A stretch of DNA of 17,511 bases from the NCBI GenBank assembly GCA_023417935.1, contig JAEZDY010000041.1, forward strand, positions 1-17,511, written 5' to 3'. The position numbers and the translations under genes are program-made. Shown here piece by piece: positions 14,906 to 17,511 of the stretch. Position 1 is the first letter of the stretch. The number at the start of each line of letters is the position of its first letter. The notes beneath the pieces are model-generated. The model did not search any database and had not been told where the DNA came from. It saw only the letters and a list, made by a program, of their open reading frames with translations. The stretch comes from Bacteroidota bacterium (lineage in GTDB: Bacteria > Bacteroidota > Bacteroidia > Bacteroidales > Lentimicrobiaceae).

Positions 14906-14913
14906 TATATTTG
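14906..14913 (+). promoter_or_regulatory. Putative -7 promoter element of the propeller gene
   Basis: TATATTTG matches the Bacteroidota -7 consensus TAnnTTTG exactly. It ends 20 bases before the ATG at 14934, giving a short leader. The -33 element is weak (only tgttt near 14886-14890). Confidence 0.6.
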
Positions 14914-14933
14914 CAATAATCTAAAAGCACACC

Positions 14934-17105
14934 ATGAAAACCAAGACTACACTCCTCCTGTTCGCAATCATTCTTCAATCATTAATCGCAACAGCGCAAA
15001 ATGAATGGCAATGCCTGAGTTCAGGGGTTTATGCCAAAGCGATTGCTGAAGACGATAATTACCTGTGGATCGGTAATCTTACTGGCCTTGTGAGGATTAA
15101 CAAGGCAACTCAGGAACGGTCGTTTTACAATAAGACCAATTCGCCGATTCCGGATGAAACGGTAAATGATATAGTGATTGAGCCCTCGGGAGCTGTTTGG
15201 ATTGCTACAGGAAGCTGGTTGCTGGAAAACAGTGGTGGCCTGGCACGTTTTGATGGCATGAACTGGCAGGTTTTCAGTACGGAAAATTCTGAGCTGCCCG
15301 TGAATTATGTTACTTCACTGGCGCTTGACAACTCAGGCGTTTTATGGATGGGGACTTATGAGGGTGGTGCTGTCTCGTTTAACGGCACTGACTGGCAGAT
15401 CTTTAATGCAGACAACTCCGCTATACCAAACGACAAAGTCAATGACCTTACTTTTGATGACAATGCCGTTTTATGGATGGCTACTGATGGGGGATTGGTG
15501 AAGGTTGAAGGGGATGTTTGGACAGTTTTCGGATCACAAACATACGGACTGTACGCGCTCACATCAATATCCGTCACAGCAAATGGCCATATTTGGATGG
15601 GCAGCTGGAATGGAATTTTCCACTACAATGGTTCTTTTTTCACAAACTACAATGTTTCTAACAGTCCAATCCCTCAAAACTATGTTGAAACAATCTACGC
15701 TGACGATGCAGGCCTTGTGTGGATGGGATGTAATATGGAAGGCTTATGCACTTATGATGGAACCACATGGACAATATATACTGAAGAAAATTCCGAATTG
15801 CCCAACGATATCGTCAATGTGATCTTTCCACGTCCATCGGGCAAAATCCTTATCGGAAATGGAGGCAGTCTGGCTGAATTTGACGGCTTGAACTGGTCAC
15901 TCATAAATGCATCAGCAACACCCTTGCCCGGTTTGCAGGTATTTGATATTGTGGGCGATAAGAGTAACAACGACAAATGGATAGCAGCCGGCGAAGGTGT
16001 TGCACGGTTTGATGGTACCAACTGGAAAGTTTACGATAAATCGAATTCCCCTATAAATAGTAATCTAAGGGCAATTGGGATATACAGTTCTGACAATGTT
16101 TACATGGCATCGGCAACTCAAGGGTTAATTGGCAGATATCAAAACCAGTGGACCGTTTACGATCCATCTAATTCCGGTTTGCCCGAAGCTAAACTTACAT
16201 GCCTTAACATAGATCCGATGAACGGGATGTGGATTGGCACTGAAACAAAAGGCCTTGCGTTATGGAGCAGTACCGGACACTGGTACACTTTCAATATTTC
16301 AAATTCTGATTTACCTAACAACAATATAAACGCGGTTATATCTGACAATGAAGGCAACGTTTTCATTGCAACCGATGGAGGTGTGGCGAAGTACAACTAT
16401 TATTATGGATGGAAGGTTTACAATGAATCAAACGGGTTACTTGATAATACTGTGTCGGACATCGTGCTTGACAACAACAATGTTCTATGGATAGCCATGG
16501 ACGGCGGTGGCCTGGCAAAACTTGACGGGGAACAACTGACCAGTTGGGGTTATGATTCCGGTTTGCCGACGATGTACCTCACAAGCATCGCCACAGATAA
16601 CAAAGGGAATATTTTCATAGGAACCTGGAATGATGGCATTGTTCAATTTAACGGCACAGAATTCATAAACTATAACTCTTTCAATTCGCGCCTCAATTAT
16701 GACTATATAAATACACTTTTCGTGGACAACCACAGCAACCTGTGGATCGGGTCGAAAAGATGCATAACACTTTATAACAAGGACGGTGTGCTTTTAAATA
16801 ACCGGAACGGGTTGGTATCATCATTGGAACCTTCAATACAGTGTTACCCCAATCCCGCAAAGGACCAGTTCAGGGTTAACCTCCCTGAAGGCACCACAAT
16901 GCTTGGATATGAAATTACAAGCCTGACAGGACAATGCATCCGTTCCTATACCGAAACCGCGCAAAACACCCAGACCACTCATAACGTACAAATTATACAA
17001 AACATACAATCCCTCATACCCATAAACTCTCTTCACCCGGGCATTTACCTGCTGAAAGCCCACACGAATACCGGCATAAGAGTTTTGAAGTTTATTAAGA
17101 ATTAA
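14934..17105 (+). CDS. T9SS-secreted beta-propeller protein (two-component-regulator propeller repeats)
   Basis: A 723-residue protein with signal peptide MKTKTTLLLFAIILQSLIATAQ. Residues about 30-630 hold fourteen repeats of roughly 43-45 residues, each with a LW(I/M)G/A-type strand and an FDG-x-W-x-(V/I)-(Y/F) strand (examples LWMGTYEGGAVSFNGTDWQI and VWMGCNMEGLCTYDGTTWTI). Fourteen repeats fit two seven-bladed propellers, the architecture of the sensor part of hybrid two-component regulators, but no kinase, response-regulator or helix-turn-helix domain is present. Residues about 635-723 are a T9SS type A sorting domain (CYPNPAKDQFRVNLP to HPGIYLLKAHTNTGIRVLKF), so it is exported and anchored or released outside. 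A Q/T/N-rich insert lies at about 673-696 in that domain. Its own promoter separates it from the mannan locus. Function unknown; binding or adhesion is a guess. Confidence 0.88.
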   Translation: MKTKTTLLLFAIILQSLIATAQNEWQCLSSGVYAKAIAEDDNYLWIGNLTGLVRINKATQERSFYNKTNSPIPDETVNDIVIEPSGAVWIATGSWLLENSGGLARFDGMNWQVFSTENSELPVNYVTSLALDNSGVLWMGTYEGGAVSFNGTDWQIFNADNSAIPNDKVNDLTFDDNAVLWMATDGGLVKVEGDVWTVFGSQTYGLYALTSISVTANGHIWMGSWNGIFHYNGSFFTNYNVSNSPIPQNYVETIYADDAGLVWMGCNMEGLCTYDGTTWTIYTEENSELPNDIVNVIFPRPSGKILIGNGGSLAEFDGLNWSLINASATPLPGLQVFDIVGDKSNNDKWIAAGEGVARFDGTNWKVYDKSNSPINSNLRAIGIYSSDNVYMASATQGLIGRYQNQWTVYDPSNSGLPEAKLTCLNIDPMNGMWIGTETKGLALWSSTGHWYTFNISNSDLPNNNINAVISDNEGNVFIATDGGVAKYNYYYGWKVYNESNGLLDNTVSDIVLDNNNVLWIAMDGGGLAKLDGEQLTSWGYDSGLPTMYLTSIATDNKGNIFIGTWNDGIVQFNGTEFINYNSFNSRLNYDYINTLFVDNHSNLWIGSKRCITLYNKDGVLLNNRNGLVSSLEPSIQCYPNPAKDQFRVNLPEGTTMLGYEITSLTGQCIRSYTETAQNTQTTHNVQIIQNIQSLIPINSLHPGIYLLKAHTNTGIRVLKFIKN

Positions 17106-17134
17106 CAGCCACAATCCCAGACCCTCTAAAAGGA

Positions 17135-17160
17135 GGAAAGCCCTCTTGCGAAGGCTTTCC
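17135..17160. terminator. Hairpin between convergent genes, possible terminator
   Basis: ggaaagcc (17135-17142) and ggctttcc (17153-17160) form an 8-bp stem with a 10-base loop, 30 bases after the propeller gene stop. No T-run follows on +. On the minus strand the stem is followed by tcctttt, which would suit the OmpA-like gene reading leftward. Confidence 0.5.
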
Positions 17161-17197
17161 AGGGAAACGTATTAAAAAGAAAAAGGGGGCGAAGGAA

Positions 17198-17337
17198 AAA
17201 TACCAGATTAATTTCTCTGATGAACAAATACCAGATTAATCTCTCTGATGTACAAATACCAGATTAATCTCTCTGATGTACAAATACCAGATTAAATTCT
17301 CTGATAAATGATTACTAGATTACTTTCTCCGATGAAC
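17198..17337. repeat. Five-copy 28-bp tandem array copying the 3' end of the OmpA-like gene
   Basis: Five contiguous 28-bp units start at 17198, 17226, 17254, 17282 and 17310. Units 1-4 read aaataccagattaatctctc and so on; units 2 and 3 are identical. Unit 5 (17310-17337) is more diverged and contains the last 23 bases of the minus-strand coding region, including its stop (CTA at 17315-17317). In units 1-4 the aligned triplet is cca, so the TAG stop is TGG there. Confidence 0.95.
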
Positions 17338-17511
17338 AATCGATGAAAAAGTCTTTTTTGAGGTCGTTTAATTTAATCACCTGGCCATTTTTATATGCTT
17401 CAAGTGGTTCAATATCATCAACCTGTTCTTCTTGTGCAAGTCCGGTTATTTTAATAACGGTGCGCCTGTTGGCCTGGTGCTCAGCATCAGTACATTCTAC
17501 GTTGTCTGCAC
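17315..17511 (-). CDS. OmpA-like C-terminal domain protein (partial, 5' part outside the window)
   Basis: On the minus strand the frame beginning at 17509 is open for 64 codons and ends in TAG at 17315-17317; its start lies beyond the right edge. The peptide begins ADNVECTDAEHQANRRTVIK and continues ITGLAQEEQVDDIEPLEAYK to a tail ending DCSSEKVI. The motif EHQANRRT followed by a hydrophobic strand is characteristic of the C-terminal end of OmpA/MotB peptidoglycan-binding domains, as in Bacteroidota OmpA proteins with PD40/WD40-like repeats. Role by family: anchoring an outer-membrane protein to peptidoglycan. The roughly 40 residues after the OmpA motif are an extension I do not recognise. 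Its final codons form the end unit of the 28-bp tandem array. It converges with the propeller gene. Confidence 0.75.
   Translation of the reverse strand, partial: ADNVECTDAEHQANRRTVIKITGLAQEEQVDDIEPLEAYKNGQVIKLNDLKKDFFIDCSSEKVI

Larger units (their letters stand above)
14481..14933. other. Gene-free divergent intergenic region
   Basis: No credible open frame is seen in these 453 bases between the DUF1801 gene and the propeller gene. The region holds, in order: a possible minus-strand -7 motif near 14563-14570; a minus-strand terminator-like hairpin at 14585-14622; a 7-bp inverted repeat, aacactt...aagtgtt (14739-14745 and 14756-14762), with a 10-base loop, which could be an operator or chance; 22-bp tandem units at 14818-14861 joined to a left-arm relative of the interspersed repeat (14854-14880); and the propeller gene promoter. 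Confidence 0.7.

Noticed and set aside
17198..17337. CRISPR-like or iteron array
   Set aside because: The 28-bp units are directly contiguous without spacers, and unit 5 is coding sequence. No replication gene is nearby, so neither a CRISPR nor an iteron origin fits.
1..17511. tRNA, rRNA, insertion sequence or prophage genes
   Set aside because: No cloverleaf-like segment, rRNA sequence, transposase, integrase or phage gene was recognised in any frame.

Overview
The window looks like a chromosome segment of a Bacteroidota bacterium. It has a SusC/SusD pair, an ECF sigma/FecR switch, lipoproteins with charged residues after the lipobox cysteine, Bacteroidota-type -7 promoter elements (TAnnTTTG), and a secreted protein with a type IX (T9SS) C-terminal sorting domain. 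The T9SS signal argues against gut Bacteroides and for an environmental T9SS-bearing lineage; genus cannot be told from the sequence.

Layout. 1-252: palindromic interspersed repeats, with an exact 103-bp direct repeat. 327-13680, all on +: an alpha-mannan utilisation locus (PUL) of ECF sigma factor, FecR anti-sigma, SusC with N-terminal STN domain, SusD, LamG-type surface lipoprotein, GH125, GH76 and GH92. 13655-14006: more copies of the same palindromic repeat, one of which supplies the end of the GH92 reading frame, plus a perfect 19-bp-stem hairpin. 14019-14480 (-): a DUF1801 protein. 14481-14933: a gene-free divergent region with a promoter, a hairpin and diverged repeats. 14934-17105 (+): a T9SS-secreted 14-repeat beta-propeller protein. 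17315-17511 (-): the 3' end of an OmpA-like gene that runs off the window and has no start codon inside it.

How the PUL probably works (inference from families): GH76 cuts the alpha-1,6-mannan backbone at the surface, the LamG lipoprotein and SusD hold glycan, and SusC imports it. GH92 removes alpha-mannosyl side chains and GH125 trims alpha-1,6-linked mannose from the non-reducing end, both probably in the periplasm. SusC occupancy would be signalled through its STN domain to FecR, which frees the sigma factor. Fungal cell-wall mannan is the likeliest substrate; actinobacterial mannans are an alternative.

The most unusual signal is not a gene. Short, partly decayed tandem duplications recur at gene borders and inside genes: 15 bp in fecR, nine 15-bp units before susD that carry repeated in-frame ATG codons, 15-16-bp units before GH76, a 42-bp in-frame duplication inside GH76, 34-35-bp units that copy the GH76 3' end with its stop codon, 22-bp units before the propeller gene, and five 28-bp units that copy the OmpA-like gene's 3' end.
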